A stretch of 64,000 bases of DNA from Acidobacteriota bacterium (GTDB lineage: Bacteria; Acidobacteriota; UBA4820; DSQY01), in contig JAJYLT010000005.1 in NCBI GenBank assembly GCA_021787565.1, forward strand, positions 55,020 to 119,019. Direction: 5' to 3'. Position 1 is the stretch's first letter. Every line of letters begins with the position of its first letter. Position numbers and translations under genes: made by a program. Below, piece after piece: positions 37,509-48,013 of the stretch. Under the pieces are notes generated by a model. That model searched no databases and was not told the DNA's origin. It saw only the letters and a program-made list of their open reading frames with translations.

Positions 37509-39218
37509 GTGTCTTCGTGTCTTGGTGGTGAATCTTCACTCCCCCGTTGGCCCGAGCTCCTGCTCGTGGTCCTCGTGGCGGCCGCCGCCTTCTTCGCCGC
37601 CTTCAAGTCCGTCCAGGATCCCGACACCTTCTGGCACCTGGCCATCGGGAGGGAGATCTGGCAGACCCATCACCTCGTGCGCACGGAAACCTTCTCCTTC
37701 ACCGCCAAGGGCGCCCCCTGGACCGACGAGGAGTGGCTCTTCCACCTCCTCTGCTACCCCCTGTGGTTGTTGGGCGGGGCCGCTCTGGCCAAGGGACTCA
37801 CGGCCGCCTGCGCCGCGCTCGGCGTCCTCGGGGCCTACCGCTGCGTGCGTCAGACGGGAGGCAGCGCCCCCGGCCTGGCGATCTTTGTCCTGCCCCTTCT
37901 GGCCGTTTACGGCGAGCGCTTCCGCTACCGCCCCGAGATCCTGTCGCTGGTGCTGATGGTGGTCCTCCTGGAGATCCTCCTGAAATCCGAGGCCTCGCCC
38001 CCGGGCCTTCGCCGAGCCCTGCCCTGGCTGCTCGCGCTCTTCGTGCTCTGGGTGCAGATCCACGGCGCCTGGGCCTACGGGCTGGTGCTGACGGGGGCCT
38101 TCCTGGCCGGGGGGCTCATGGATCGGTGGAGGGAGGGCCAGCTCGCGTTCAAGGAGACCCTTCAAAGCGCGGGCATCCTCCTGGCCTGCTGGGCGGTCAC
38201 CCTGATCAACCCCTTCGGCTGGCGCTTGACGTTTTTCCCCGTCAAGCACGCGCTGGACCTGTTGAACCATAGGGCTTACGTCCCCATCGCCGAGTGGGTC
38301 AGGACGCCCCTGACCGGCGTCTATGGGCTCTTCGCGGCCATGGCCGCCGCCACCCTGTTGGCCCAGCTCTTCGTGAAGCCGCGGCGCTGGTCCGCCGTCC
38401 TCGTGGTCGCCAGCCAGGTGGCGCTGGGCCTCTACTGGGTCCGCTACGCGGCCTACGCCGTGATCACCCTGGCCCCTTTCGCCGCCCGGTCGCTGCAGCC
38501 GCTGCTCAACCGACGCAAGATTCAAGCGGGCGCTTACGCCCTCGCGCTCCCGCTGGCCGCCTGGGTGGCCGGCTGGCAGGCGCTGCACCCGCCGCTCTAC
38601 CCGCCCATGGCTGAGCGCTACCCCGTCCAGGAGGCGGCCTTCCTGAAGCACGTGGACTTCGTGGGGAACCTCTACCACGAATTCCGCGTGGGCGGCTATC
38701 TGGAGTGGACCCTCGACCACCAGGCCAAGGTCTTCTTCGACGGGCGCTTCGGCCCCTTCAACGAGCCCGGTGTGGCCTACTACCAAGCCCACCGCTCCAT
38801 TCCCGCCTTCGAGGCCTTCCTGGCCCGCTACCCTTTCGACGCGGCCCTCTATTCCTACAAGGCATTCACCTTCAAAGGCCCAGCCGGCACGCCGCCCCGA
38901 GGCCCCTCCGCCGTGCTCTTCCCCCCGGAATCGTGGGTGATGGTGGACTTCGGCCCCTACGGCATGGTGCTCGCCAAGCGCGAACCGGCCAACCAGGCCC
39001 TCATCCAGAAGTACGGCTATCCGCTACTCCGCCTGGACGACCTGCCCTACCTCCTCTGGAGCGCCGAGCGAGGGACCATCCCGGCGAAGGCCCTCGCCGC
39101 TGAATTGGAGCGCGCCCTGAGCGCAAGCCCGCCCCCGATGATTCACAAGATCCTGGAGGCCGCGCTCGCCCGCCTGCACGCCAAGCCGGAGGGAGCTCAG
39201 CCCCCGCCAGGCAAGTGA
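37509..39218 (+). CDS. polytopic membrane protein (glycan/mannosyltransferase-like)
   Basis: Multiple TMs, DPDTFWHLAIGREIW; start uncertain (GTG 37509 lies in an octad repeat). Confidence 0.65.
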   Translation: MSSCLGGESSLPRWPELLLVVLVAAAAFFAAFKSVQDPDTFWHLAIGREIWQTHHLVRTETFSFTAKGAPWTDEEWLFHLLCYPLWLLGGAALAKGLTAACAALGVLGAYRCVRQTGGSAPGLAIFVLPLLAVYGERFRYRPEILSLVLMVVLLEILLKSEASPPGLRRALPWLLALFVLWVQIHGAWAYGLVLTGAFLAGGLMDRWREGQLAFKETLQSAGILLACWAVTLINPFGWRLTFFPVKHALDLLNHRAYVPIAEWVRTPLTGVYGLFAAMAAATLLAQLFVKPRRWSAVLVVASQVALGLYWVRYAAYAVITLAPFAARSLQPLLNRRKIQAGAYALALPLAAWVAGWQALHPPLYPPMAERYPVQEAAFLKHVDFVGNLYHEFRVGGYLEWTLDHQAKVFFDGRFGPFNEPGVAYYQAHRSIPAFEAFLARYPFDAALYSYKAFTFKGPAGTPPRGPSAVLFPPESWVMVDFGPYGMVLAKREPANQALIQKYGYPLLRLDDLPYLLWSAERGTIPAKALAAELERALSASPPPMIHKILEAALARLHAKPEGAQPPPGK

Positions 39219-41548
39219 GCGGAGGAACCGCGCCGCCGAAGTCCGCCCAGGGCGCCTCCAATGATGAGCAGCGTGGTCAGGAGCGAAACGGCTCCAGGAA
39301 TGTAGACGTGCCACGGCCGGTAGACGAACCGGACCTCGTGCCTCCCCGCCGGCACGAGCACGCCTCGGAAACAGCCGTTGACCCGGTAGATGGGGACGCG
39401 GCGGCCATCCACCGTGGCCCGCCAGCCCGGGTACCAGGAATCTCTCAGAACCAGCAGCGCCTCGCGCGGAGCCTTCGCGGCAACGGTCACCTCCTCCGCC
39501 CCGTCGCGGAGGAATGTCAGACGACCTCCCGCCACCGGACCCTCGGGCCATCTGCTTGGCGCGGGCTGTCCCATCGTCTCCACAACCGCCACGCCGTCAA
39601 TTCCTTTGCCCAAATTCCAAAGCTGCTCCCCGATGGGACGGCCGGGGACGAAGGGAGCCGTTTTGTATGCGAAGAAGAGCCTTCCTTCCGCTCCCGGCAG
39701 CGAATACGCCGCGCTTCCTGAAGCCATTGCCTCAGGAGGGCCGAGCCCGGCATTCTCGCCTTCGGGCGCCAGCAGGAGGGACGCGCCGGTCTGCCGCAGC
39801 AGCAAGGTGGCGGGGGTTCGAAAGGCGATGAGGGTTGGTGGTGCAGGCGGCGTGAAAAAGAGCTGAAAATACTGTCCCAGGAAGAAGACGGCGTTCAAGT
39901 CGGCACAGCGGACATCGTAGGCCGAGCCCTCGTTCGGCGGAATGACGAACCCCCGACTGACGGGTGAGACCGTCCGGTCGTGGGGATGCTGCCGCCTGAT
40001 CCACGCCATCAGGCCTCCCCTTTTAAAGCTCATCGTGTTCCAATCCAGGTGGTTCAGCGAGAGAGGGAAGGCCGAAGGCAGCGCGACCAGCAAGCCGAGC
40101 AGCAAAATCCCCAGCACGCCGGGTTTTCTAAGCGTAGCGAGAAGAAGGGCCATCAGGCCCGATCCCAGCAGCACCATGGCCAGCACGGGGAAGCGGCTTT
40201 GTTGCGAGAGGGGCAGAGGCAACACTCCGATGAGCAGAGCGTCGCACGCGAAGGCCAGGATGCCCACCGATGCGGCAATCCACCGGGCCTTCCGCTGACC
40301 CGCGAGTACGGCCTCCAGACCTGCCGGGGCCAGGAAAGCAGTGCACGTCCAGAGGAGTCCCTTGAAGTAGACGAGCGGCACGGCGAAGAGGTGGGCCTGG
40401 AGAAACCGCTGGACAGTGTATCCCGCCCATGGCAGGGGGAGGATGAGAAACAGCACCACTGCCAAGGCGACCATCCAGAAAACGAGGCGCCTCTTTCTCG
40501 CGATCAGGGCCGCACCCACGAGGCCCAGAACAGCAGGGGCAACGAAAAGGTCCGAAGCCAGAGTGAAGAGACCCTGCCACGAATAGGGCACGACGACGCT
40601 GACGGCGAGTTTTTTGTACGAAAACCCATACCCATAGAGCCGTATCAGGGGCGCCCAGTGGATGGAGAGAGCAAGGGCGGAAAGCAGGCCCACTACTCCC
40701 AAGACTCCGATGCGACGCAACCATCCTTTTCGACCTTCTCCTTCGGAGTCACCGAGCACCAGGAAGTGGGCCGACGCCACGAGAGTGGCCACCATGCACG
40801 GTTCCGGCTCTCCCACGTTGCCCATGATGACGAAGGGCAAGGCGGCCAGCGCCACGCTCTTCAGGTTCCCCCACCTGGCCTGGTGGAGGCCAAGCAATGC
40901 CCAGGGCAGCAGGAAGAAGGCGAAGGGATCCAGGATGGTGAGCCGGTCCAGCACCCACGGATTGACCACAAAAAGCGCCGCCCCCAGAGTGGCCACCGGG
41001 CTGGCAAACCCCTCCCGTCGCAACCAGAGAAAGGCTCCTAAGGCCCCCAGGGGAAGGCCCAAAAGCAGCGTCAGGCAGTAGGTCCAGTACGTGGGGAACA
41101 GATAGAAGAGCCACCGCAGAGGATTGAAGGGACGATATTGCCCGCTGTCGAAGGTCGGATAACCGCAGCCGGCATAGGGATCCCAAAGAGGCAGGGTGCC
41201 CTTACGAAGGCTCTGGGCGGTGAAGTAATCCCCTGAGAAGAAGCCCGAAAGGTGCCCGAAATCCATGTCGGACACCCACGGGATGACCCGCTTTCTCGCA
41301 AAGAAGGCCTCGTCCACCTTAAGCGGCACGCCGTTGTTTCGAGCGTCTGCCCATCCCCAGTTGGGATAACGTGCAAACGGCAAGAAATTCTGGCCGGCGA
41401 AGAGGGGCAGGAAGGCTATCGCGATGAGAAGCCCGAGGACCACGACCGCGCCCATCGTCTCACGGCGCTTTGCGGGGAGCTCCGCCCAGCGCCCGCGCCA
41501 CGGACGCCATCTGACCCCGAGAAACGACCGCTCCTCGTTACTACCCAT
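39197..41548 (-). CDS. YfhO-family polytopic membrane protein
   Basis: Multiple TMs and C-terminal DSWYPGWRATVDGRRVPIYRVNGCFRGVLVPAGRHEVRFVYRP. Confidence 0.85.
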   Translation of the reverse strand: MGSNEERSFLGVRWRPWRGRWAELPAKRRETMGAVVVLGLLIAIAFLPLFAGQNFLPFARYPNWGWADARNNGVPLKVDEAFFARKRVIPWVSDMDFGHLSGFFSGDYFTAQSLRKGTLPLWDPYAGCGYPTFDSGQYRPFNPLRWLFYLFPTYWTYCLTLLLGLPLGALGAFLWLRREGFASPVATLGAALFVVNPWVLDRLTILDPFAFFLLPWALLGLHQARWGNLKSVALAALPFVIMGNVGEPEPCMVATLVASAHFLVLGDSEGEGRKGWLRRIGVLGVVGLLSALALSIHWAPLIRLYGYGFSYKKLAVSVVVPYSWQGLFTLASDLFVAPAVLGLVGAALIARKRRLVFWMVALAVVLFLILPLPWAGYTVQRFLQAHLFAVPLVYFKGLLWTCTAFLAPAGLEAVLAGQRKARWIAASVGILAFACDALLIGVLPLPLSQQSRFPVLAMVLLGSGLMALLLATLRKPGVLGILLLGLLVALPSAFPLSLNHLDWNTMSFKRGGLMAWIRRQHPHDRTVSPVSRGFVIPPNEGSAYDVRCADLNAVFFLGQYFQLFFTPPAPPTLIAFRTPATLLLRQTGASLLLAPEGENAGLGPPEAMASGSAAYSLPGAEGRLFFAYKTAPFVPGRPIGEQLWNLGKGIDGVAVVETMGQPAPSRWPEGPVAGGRLTFLRDGAEEVTVAAKAPREALLVLRDSWYPGWRATVDGRRVPIYRVNGCFRGVLVPAGRHEVRFVYRPWHVYIPGAVSLLTTLLIIGGALGGLRRRGSSAHLPGGG

Positions 41549-41668
41549 GCTCCTCGCCGCCTGTCGCGCGGTGGCGTGCGTCTATACGGTCTCGCAAAGC
41601 GAGGGGCTCAGACGGGATGTGCAGGCCATTCTGCGCAGCCACCACCGCGGTTGTTCATCATCTTTCAT

Positions 41669-42424
41669 CATGGCTGTCCAAAACAATTTCAGCTCGCACT
41701 CGTGCGGTTTGCCTTTCGGAGCGAAGCGGAGGAAGGCGCGGCCCGGCGCGTCGCACGGGTGCGCTCCCCCGTTTCCCCGCACCTCTTCGACTGGTGCCGT
41801 CCCTTCGCTTTTCGCTGCAAGCGAAAAGCGGCGTCCCGGCGCCGATGGGCCCAGGGGTCCGGCCCCCCGGGGATCTCTGGCGCGACGGTCGCGCCCTGGG
41901 ATGGGCCGCGAGGCGCGGCGAGGAAGGAAGGGTAGACCCCTTTGGACGAGCCGGAACGAAGCGGACCGCCCAGGGCGCGGCGTCCCTCCGGGTTGCCGCC
42001 GGGCCGGGCATCTTCTTTGTCGGCCCTCGTCGGCGTGCCGCCCTGCACGCCTTCCTCGGGCCTTCGCGAATCTGCTCCGGCCCGGCGGGCAACGCGCCGA
42101 GAGCCCCCGGGGGGCCTGACCCCCGGCGAGGAAGCCGAGGCGGCCGCACCGCAAGCGTACTCCCCGTACGCTGAGGATGCGGACGCCGAAGGCTGACGAA
42201 GCAGGAGGTCCGTCGCCGCCGGCGCACCCGTGGAGGGTGGGAGGAGGGTCCACCCCAGACGAGGCCTGGCCTGGCGCCCGAAGGGCGGCTGAGGGACTGC
42301 GGACGGAGCGCGGCCACGCTCGCGTGGACGCGCCCGGACCAGGCCCCCAGCGCCGCTCCAACGGCGCGGCCAAGGCCCGGTCGGGGTTCGGAGCCGGCAA
42401 GGCGGTCCGTTTTGGACGGGCATG
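41669..42424. mobile_element. non-autonomous transposable element copy B (TIR, 9-bp TSD, nested insert)
   Basis: ATGGCTGTCCAAAAC left / rc ATGCCCGTCCAAAAC right; direct repeat ATCTTTCAT at 41660-41668 and 42425-42433; shares core with copy A. Confidence 0.85.
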
Positions 42425-42439
42425 ATCTTTCATCCACCA

Positions 42440-44050
42440 TCACTTTTCCTCGTGGTACTCCTGTTCGGTGTTGACCGCCCAGAGGTTCTCCTTGGAGGTG
42501 ATCCCGGCCAGAATGTTGTCCACGGCGGTCATGGCGCAGAGCATGGAATGGTCCTGGTTGTTGTACTTGTGCATGCCGTTGCGGCCGATGGGGTAGAGGT
42601 TCCCGATCCCATCCAGGAAGTTGCGGACGACATCGAACCGGTCGTAGGTGCCGAAGTAGGCGGGGTAGGTCTTGGGCTGGCGGACGACCACCCTGTCCAG
42701 CACCTCCCCGGGCTCGATCACGCCGATGGCGGCCAGTTCCCTCACCGCCAGCTCCCCGATGGCCTCGTCCGCCATGCCCCAGAAGTCGTCCCCCTCGTTG
42801 CAGAAGTACTCCACGCCCATCCAGACGGTGGAGGGATCGGCCACCAGGTAGGGGCTCCAGTTGTTGAAGAGCTGAAGGCGGCCGATCTTCACGTCGGGCT
42901 CCTGGATGTAGATCCAGTTGTCGGGGATAATGCCGTTCACCGTGGGAATCCGGCTCTCGTTGCGGATCTTCAGCTTGCGCAGCAGCACGCCCACGGTGAC
43001 AAAGTCGCGGTAGACCAGGCCCGCCGCCACCTCGGCCGCTTCCGCCGGCACGGTGCCCCCCATGGCCGCCACCAGGTCCTTGATGGCCATGGTGGAGTAG
43101 AAGAGGTCACCTGACAGCTCGTGCCGCTCCCCCGTGACCACATCCTCCGTGATGACCGCCTCGATCCGTCCGGGCGTCCACCGGACACCGACCACCTTCT
43201 GGTTCAGGCGAACCTCGCCGCCCGCGGCCGTCACCTGCGCGGCCACCGTCTCCCACATCTGCCCCGGCCCGAGCTTGGGGTAGAGGAAGCGCTCGATAAG
43301 GCTCGTCTCCGTACCCTTCTGGGCGATGCCGCCGCGGCTTCGGAACGGCTTGGCCAGCGCGTGGAGGCCGGCGCTCCACACCGAGAGCCCCTTGACCCGC
43401 TGGGCGCCCCACTCGGGCTTGATGACCGAGCACGGCACGCCCCATACCTTCTCGGTGTAATCGCGAAAGAAGGTGTTGTAGAGCTCCCGGCCGAAGCGGT
43501 TGACGAAGAAGTCCTCGAGGGAGCGTTCCTCGCGTATGGGGAAGAGCGAGGCCCGCAGGTAGCTGAAGCCGATGCGAACCAGCCGGACGGGGCCGAGCTT
43601 GCGCAGAGTGTCCAAGCTGAGGGTGATGGGATAGCTGAAGAAGCGGCGGAGGAAGAGGATCCGCGACAGGCGCTGGCGCACCAGCATGACGAGGTTCTCG
43701 CGTTCGGGGTCGGGGGCGGGCCGCGAGGCCGCCTCGCCCCGGAGCGCGCGCGTCCTGGCCTCCTTCGCCAGGGGGATCTCCCGGCCCAGAAGCCGATCGT
43801 CACGCGAGGGCGCCCCCTGCATGGGCAGCACGTTCTGCCACCACTCCATCACCCGGTCCGACTTCGAGAAGAAGCGGTGGCCGCCGATGTCCATCCGGTT
43901 GCCCTTGTGGACCACCGTCCGCGCGATGCCGCCGATCTCTCCCGTGGCCTCAAGGACGATGGGCCGGACGTCGGTGCGGTCCAGCAGCTCCCACGCCGCC
44001 GTCAGCCCCGCCGGCCCCGCACCGATGATGATCGCCACCTTATCGGCCAT
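42440..44050 (-). CDS. NAD(P)/FAD-dependent oxidoreductase (UDP-galactopyranose mutase/protoporphyrinogen-oxidase-like)
   Basis: [42 protein letters not shown]. Confidence 0.88.
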   Translation of the reverse strand: MADKVAIIIGAGPAGLTAAWELLDRTDVRPIVLEATGEIGGIARTVVHKGNRMDIGGHRFFSKSDRVMEWWQNVLPMQGAPSRDDRLLGREIPLAKEARTRALRGEAASRPAPDPERENLVMLVRQRLSRILFLRRFFSYPITLSLDTLRKLGPVRLVRIGFSYLRASLFPIREERSLEDFFVNRFGRELYNTFFRDYTEKVWGVPCSVIKPEWGAQRVKGLSVWSAGLHALAKPFRSRGGIAQKGTETSLIERFLYPKLGPGQMWETVAAQVTAAGGEVRLNQKVVGVRWTPGRIEAVITEDVVTGERHELSGDLFYSTMAIKDLVAAMGGTVPAEAAEVAAGLVYRDFVTVGVLLRKLKIRNESRIPTVNGIIPDNWIYIQEPDVKIGRLQLFNNWSPYLVADPSTVWMGVEYFCNEGDDFWGMADEAIGELAVRELAAIGVIEPGEVLDRVVVRQPKTYPAYFGTYDRFDVVRNFLDGIGNLYPIGRNGMHKYNNQDHSMLCAMTAVDNILAGITSKENLWAVNTEQEYHEEK

Positions 44051-46004
44051 CTGTCGCTCCAGCCACCGGTGCCCCCTCCGCTTGACCCGGCTTCATAAAC
44101 TGAAACCAGAAATCCGGGGGGTAGGCCAGCGGCGTCCAGGGGTAAGGAACTTGGAACATCTTGTCTTCTTTCGCCGGGACGAGAAGAAACATCATGGGCT
44201 TCATCCCTTTGTACTCCACTGCCAAACGCTGACCGGCTCTCAAGTCCAATAGGTCTACGTTCCCAGGGGGAACGCTCACCCCATCTACCCTTATGAGGAG
44301 CTCGGCAGTATTCGTTGCTGCAGCAAGAGACGGGATGTTCAACTCGACATTCTTGAAGAGATTGGCGTGAAAACGCAAATTCACCATTTCAGCAAAAGCA
44401 AACCCAAACGGCTTATCCAGCCAGACGGCAACCCGATCGGGGGATACGAGGATGGGCCGGTAAGAGTCGGTTCGGAGGATCGTCCATCCAATGGAAGGAC
44501 CTTGGGGCATAAAGACAGCGTTTGGCGCCGGTATCCAAAGGCACGTTTCCAAAGGCAGATAATTTCGGACAATAAACTCTGTCAACTCTGGAGGGCTAAC
44601 CATCAAATAGGACATTAGGTGGCTGTCCATGATGACGGCCGCAGGACGGGCCTCTACCAATCCCTTTACAGTTAGAGGAGGATATCCACCTTTTTCAGTT
44701 AGGACCTTGGCGATACTCGTCAGAAACCAGAAATAGTAAGCAGGCTGCCTCCGATAGGCATAGCCATCCCCTTCCAACACACGCTCTCCCCGGTGAGTCA
44801 CGCGATCTACCGTCCGAATGAGATGCTCCTGATGGGCTAGCATATCGGCATTGAAGCCCCATGGTATGCGCTGATTGGCCATGTACGTCAGACCTATGAG
44901 CAACAGGGAACCATAGAGTGGAATCCACCGAACAAACGCGGGGCGGCGCTTTATGGACCAAGATAGGGCATAGCCGCAGAGAGGTGCGAGAAGCAGAAAG
45001 AGGGTGATCTCTTGGTAGAGATTCGTGGTCGATAAAGCGCCCAGAATTACAGCCGCCCCCACCGCCAACATGGCTACTCGAAAGCTGGCCCCATCCCGAG
45101 GGCGAATGAAGAGAGTTACGATAAGGCCCGCACACGCTCCCGCTAAGATAAGCGGAATCGCAAAATCCCGCCGCGTCACCGGATAAACGAACAAATGGAA
45201 CCAGAATGACGGCCTGTCGAGAGAATGGAAGTGTGACTCATAAATCCAATTGTCTACAACGCTCTGCCTGATCATTGGCCCGATAGCATTCAGCGACCAT
45301 GCCGTCAACAGAACGATGCCAACAACCATCAGCCCTCCAGCTAGAGCCCATACGTACTTTCTGCGCGCCGCGAAGCCCCCCTCCTCTCCCCAAAGAAGAT
45401 AAACGAGCACAGTGATGCCGACCAATGGAATAATCCGCTGGTCACAAAAGCCGCTTAGGGCCAGGCTCACACCAGCCAGAGCGGTAAAGAGGCGGCTTCG
45501 TGCACTACCCGATGACCGTTCGAGGAGCAGTATCGCCAAGAGGTAGAAGAAGTTCATGGGGCTATCAACACGATACTCGGTAAAGCCGGCTCCAAATACT
45601 GTTGAGCCTAGCAAGGCTGTCACCACGAGCACCTGAATCGTGGAAGTCAATCCGATGCGTTTCATCAGGGCAGCCATTAGCAAAAGAGTCCCCACCACCA
45701 GTAGCAAGTTCAAAGATCGAAGCGCCAATATACCCTTGAATCCCAAATGGGTGAACGGGGCAAAAAGAATCCACTGGAGCGGCAGATGGTGCTCCCAAAA
45801 ATCGCGGTACGGCACCCTGCCTTCCCCCACCCATAGCGTAGCGCGGTGGAATTCCAGTTCATCCACGTTCATGGGAAACATGAGTACCCGCATAACGACA
45901 TAGGAACAAGAGAGCAAGAGCGCAGCCCACGGCAGGTAAACGATGAGGGAGTTTCGCTCCGTGCTGGTTCCGAATCTAGTTGAATTCGGCATGCCTTGCC
46001 CCAC
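44040..46004 (-). CDS. polytopic membrane glycosyltransferase-like protein
   Basis: GT39/PMT-like start [34 protein letters not shown], many TMs. Confidence 0.7.
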   Translation of the reverse strand: MGQGMPNSTRFGTSTERNSLIVYLPWAALLLSCSYVVMRVLMFPMNVDELEFHRATLWVGEGRVPYRDFWEHHLPLQWILFAPFTHLGFKGILALRSLNLLLVVGTLLLMAALMKRIGLTSTIQVLVVTALLGSTVFGAGFTEYRVDSPMNFFYLLAILLLERSSGSARSRLFTALAGVSLALSGFCDQRIIPLVGITVLVYLLWGEEGGFAARRKYVWALAGGLMVVGIVLLTAWSLNAIGPMIRQSVVDNWIYESHFHSLDRPSFWFHLFVYPVTRRDFAIPLILAGACAGLIVTLFIRPRDGASFRVAMLAVGAAVILGALSTTNLYQEITLFLLLAPLCGYALSWSIKRRPAFVRWIPLYGSLLLIGLTYMANQRIPWGFNADMLAHQEHLIRTVDRVTHRGERVLEGDGYAYRRQPAYYFWFLTSIAKVLTEKGGYPPLTVKGLVEARPAAVIMDSHLMSYLMVSPPELTEFIVRNYLPLETCLWIPAPNAVFMPQGPSIGWTILRTDSYRPILVSPDRVAVWLDKPFGFAFAEMVNLRFHANLFKNVELNIPSLAAATNTAELLIRVDGVSVPPGNVDLLDLRAGQRLAVEYKGMKPMMFLLVPAKEDKMFQVPYPWTPLAYPPDFWFQFMKPGQAEGAPVAGATDGR

Positions 46005-46236
46005 AAGGATTCGAGAATCAAGCCTTATCCGCCTGGAGAAACATCATAGGGCGGCTCTCCGCCGGAGCGATCTCACCAAAGCAGTATCGCAACTGGACTG
46101 CCCCGCATGAGCGACCCTAAAGTAAGCGGCGTTGGAGCTTACAACCCTTTACGCCTGCGGAAGATCATGGCAATCTAACCTTGCGGCCATCCCTGCCTGA
46201 CAATGCTTCCGATTACCATAACCGCCAGGCCGTATC

Positions 46237-47934
46237 TCACTCCTTCTTTGGATCGGCTGTTCCTGATTCTATCGTTGGCGCCCTCCTTACGACGAGCAGC
46301 CCCACGCACCGAGCCAGGGGCTTGTAGTTATGACTGATCCAGATCACCACGGGGTCTCTGGGTTGGTAATGCCCGTCGAGCAGGATCCAATCCGGCGGCT
46401 TGGTCGCCAGTTGAGCCAGGAGGTTGTGCACCATCGCGGGATCGTACTGGCTTATATCGAAGTTATCATAGGGCATGGCACTGACCCTATGCAGAGCAAA
46501 TGAGTAGAAGGAGCAATACTGGTAATAAAAGATGCTCTGGCCAGGCTTCAGAAAACGTTGGTTGAACTGTTTAAGCAGTTCCCAGGATGGTTTATTGGGG
46601 GTCTCCTCGGTCGTGAGACTTCCAGCGGGAAAATGAAAGGAGGTCCTTGGAGCGAGGTATGGATGAGGCAATGTGCCGAAGAGGAGCGTAAAGGTCAGGG
46701 GCAGCGCTAACCCGGCACCCATGAGCCAGGCTGCCGCCTTAGGTCGAATGTTCCGAAGACGCTCCCATTCCCAAAGGATCAAGAGGAGCGGACCGGGAAA
46801 GGCAAAGAGCAACACCAGCGAGCAGGGCTTGTGCAAAGCCATGAGCACCAGGGTGCCCGCCAGAGAAAGCAGAACGAGCCATTGCCATCGCTCCGCGGCC
46901 GACAGCGGCCGGTATCGCAGCAGCCTCATGAGAACCAGCGCTCCCGCCACGGGAAAGCTAATAAAGACCAAGGCCAAGCCTATACCCCACCCCAAATCAC
47001 CAGTGGCGAACCCAATGTCGCCCGAACTCCACACCATAGGGAACCGCTTTAAGTGCTGCAACCAGCCGTAGCCCCATTCCACGCGATTGCCTGGGTTGGC
47101 GTGATAAAGCCTTATGGGCAGCCAAAGGATTTGATCTAGGATGCGCGAAGCGGGAACCTTCGCTAGCAGATAGACCACCAGCGGGCCTACCACCACGAGC
47201 CCCCCGGCCACGAAAAGTCCGATTTTCTTCCACCGCCGTTCCCCACCCGAGAGCAGCAATAACAGGATGCTGAGGAGCACCCAGTAGCCACCTTCGTCCT
47301 GCAGCATGAGCCCACCGGCCCCAGCCAAGGCGCCCGAGGCGAACAGCAAGCCCTGCCTCTCCCCCCGCTCGGAGAAGGCGAGGCACGACGCCGACAAGAA
47401 AATCGCAGCGTTGACCATCCAGTGATGGCTCACGATGGGCCAACTCACAAACCCTAAGGCCACTTGCGAGAGGAACAGCAACGCCAGCGAGGCCCGCGAA
47501 AGCTTGAGGGCCCGCCCCATGAGTGCGAGCCCCAGGACTAAGAATGCATTGATCACACAAGCCAGAGAGCGCGCCGCCACCAGCGTGGTGCCGAACAGAT
47601 GCAGCCACCCCGCGATGAGGTATAGGGACCCGGGCGCTACAAAGAAAAAGAAGTCGCGGTAAGGCACCTGGCCGTGCAGGATGCGCAACGCACCTGCCAG
47701 GAGCATCCCCTCGTCCCCCGAGCTGAATTCCAGAAAGGTCAGGTGCAAATACTGCAAAGGCCCTAGCAAAGCCAAAATGAACAGCAGCCAGAGGAGCACA
47801 GCTTTCGCTCTCTCACCGAGCCCTTTCGTCCCCGTCCCTACCACTGCCTCGCTCATCAAAACAGGTTCCCCTTTCTCACCGCAAAGTTGCGGACGATGCA
47901 AACAACCTTTGCCATCCGCTGCAAAAAGGGGCAA
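46237..47934 (-). CDS. polytopic membrane glycosyltransferase-like protein, paralogue 1
   Basis: FSSGDEGMLLAGALRILHGQVPYRDFFFFVAPG, many TMs. Confidence 0.75.
   Translation of the reverse strand: MPLFAADGKGCLHRPQLCGEKGEPVLMSEAVVGTGTKGLGERAKAVLLWLLFILALLGPLQYLHLTFLEFSSGDEGMLLAGALRILHGQVPYRDFFFFVAPGSLYLIAGWLHLFGTTLVAARSLACVINAFLVLGLALMGRALKLSRASLALLFLSQVALGFVSWPIVSHHWMVNAAIFLSASCLAFSERGERQGLLFASGALAGAGGLMLQDEGGYWVLLSILLLLLSGGERRWKKIGLFVAGGLVVVGPLVVYLLAKVPASRILDQILWLPIRLYHANPGNRVEWGYGWLQHLKRFPMVWSSGDIGFATGDLGWGIGLALVFISFPVAGALVLMRLLRYRPLSAAERWQWLVLLSLAGTLVLMALHKPCSLVLLFAFPGPLLLILWEWERLRNIRPKAAAWLMGAGLALPLTFTLLFGTLPHPYLAPRTSFHFPAGSLTTEETPNKPSWELLKQFNQRFLKPGQSIFYYQYCSFYSFALHRVSAMPYDNFDISQYDPAMVHNLLAQLATKPPDWILLDGHYQPRDPVVIWISHNYKPLARCVGLLVVRRAPTIESGTADPKKE
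47135..47747. repeat. 613-bp near-identical tract, copy 1
   Basis: One mismatch seen versus 48912-49524 (offset 1777). Confidence 0.93.
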
Positions 47935-48013
47935 TGGAATTCCGCCACATTGGCATCGCCCACACCGAACCCATCGGTCGGAAATCGATGCTGGCCGATG
48001 GACCCGCCACTTC

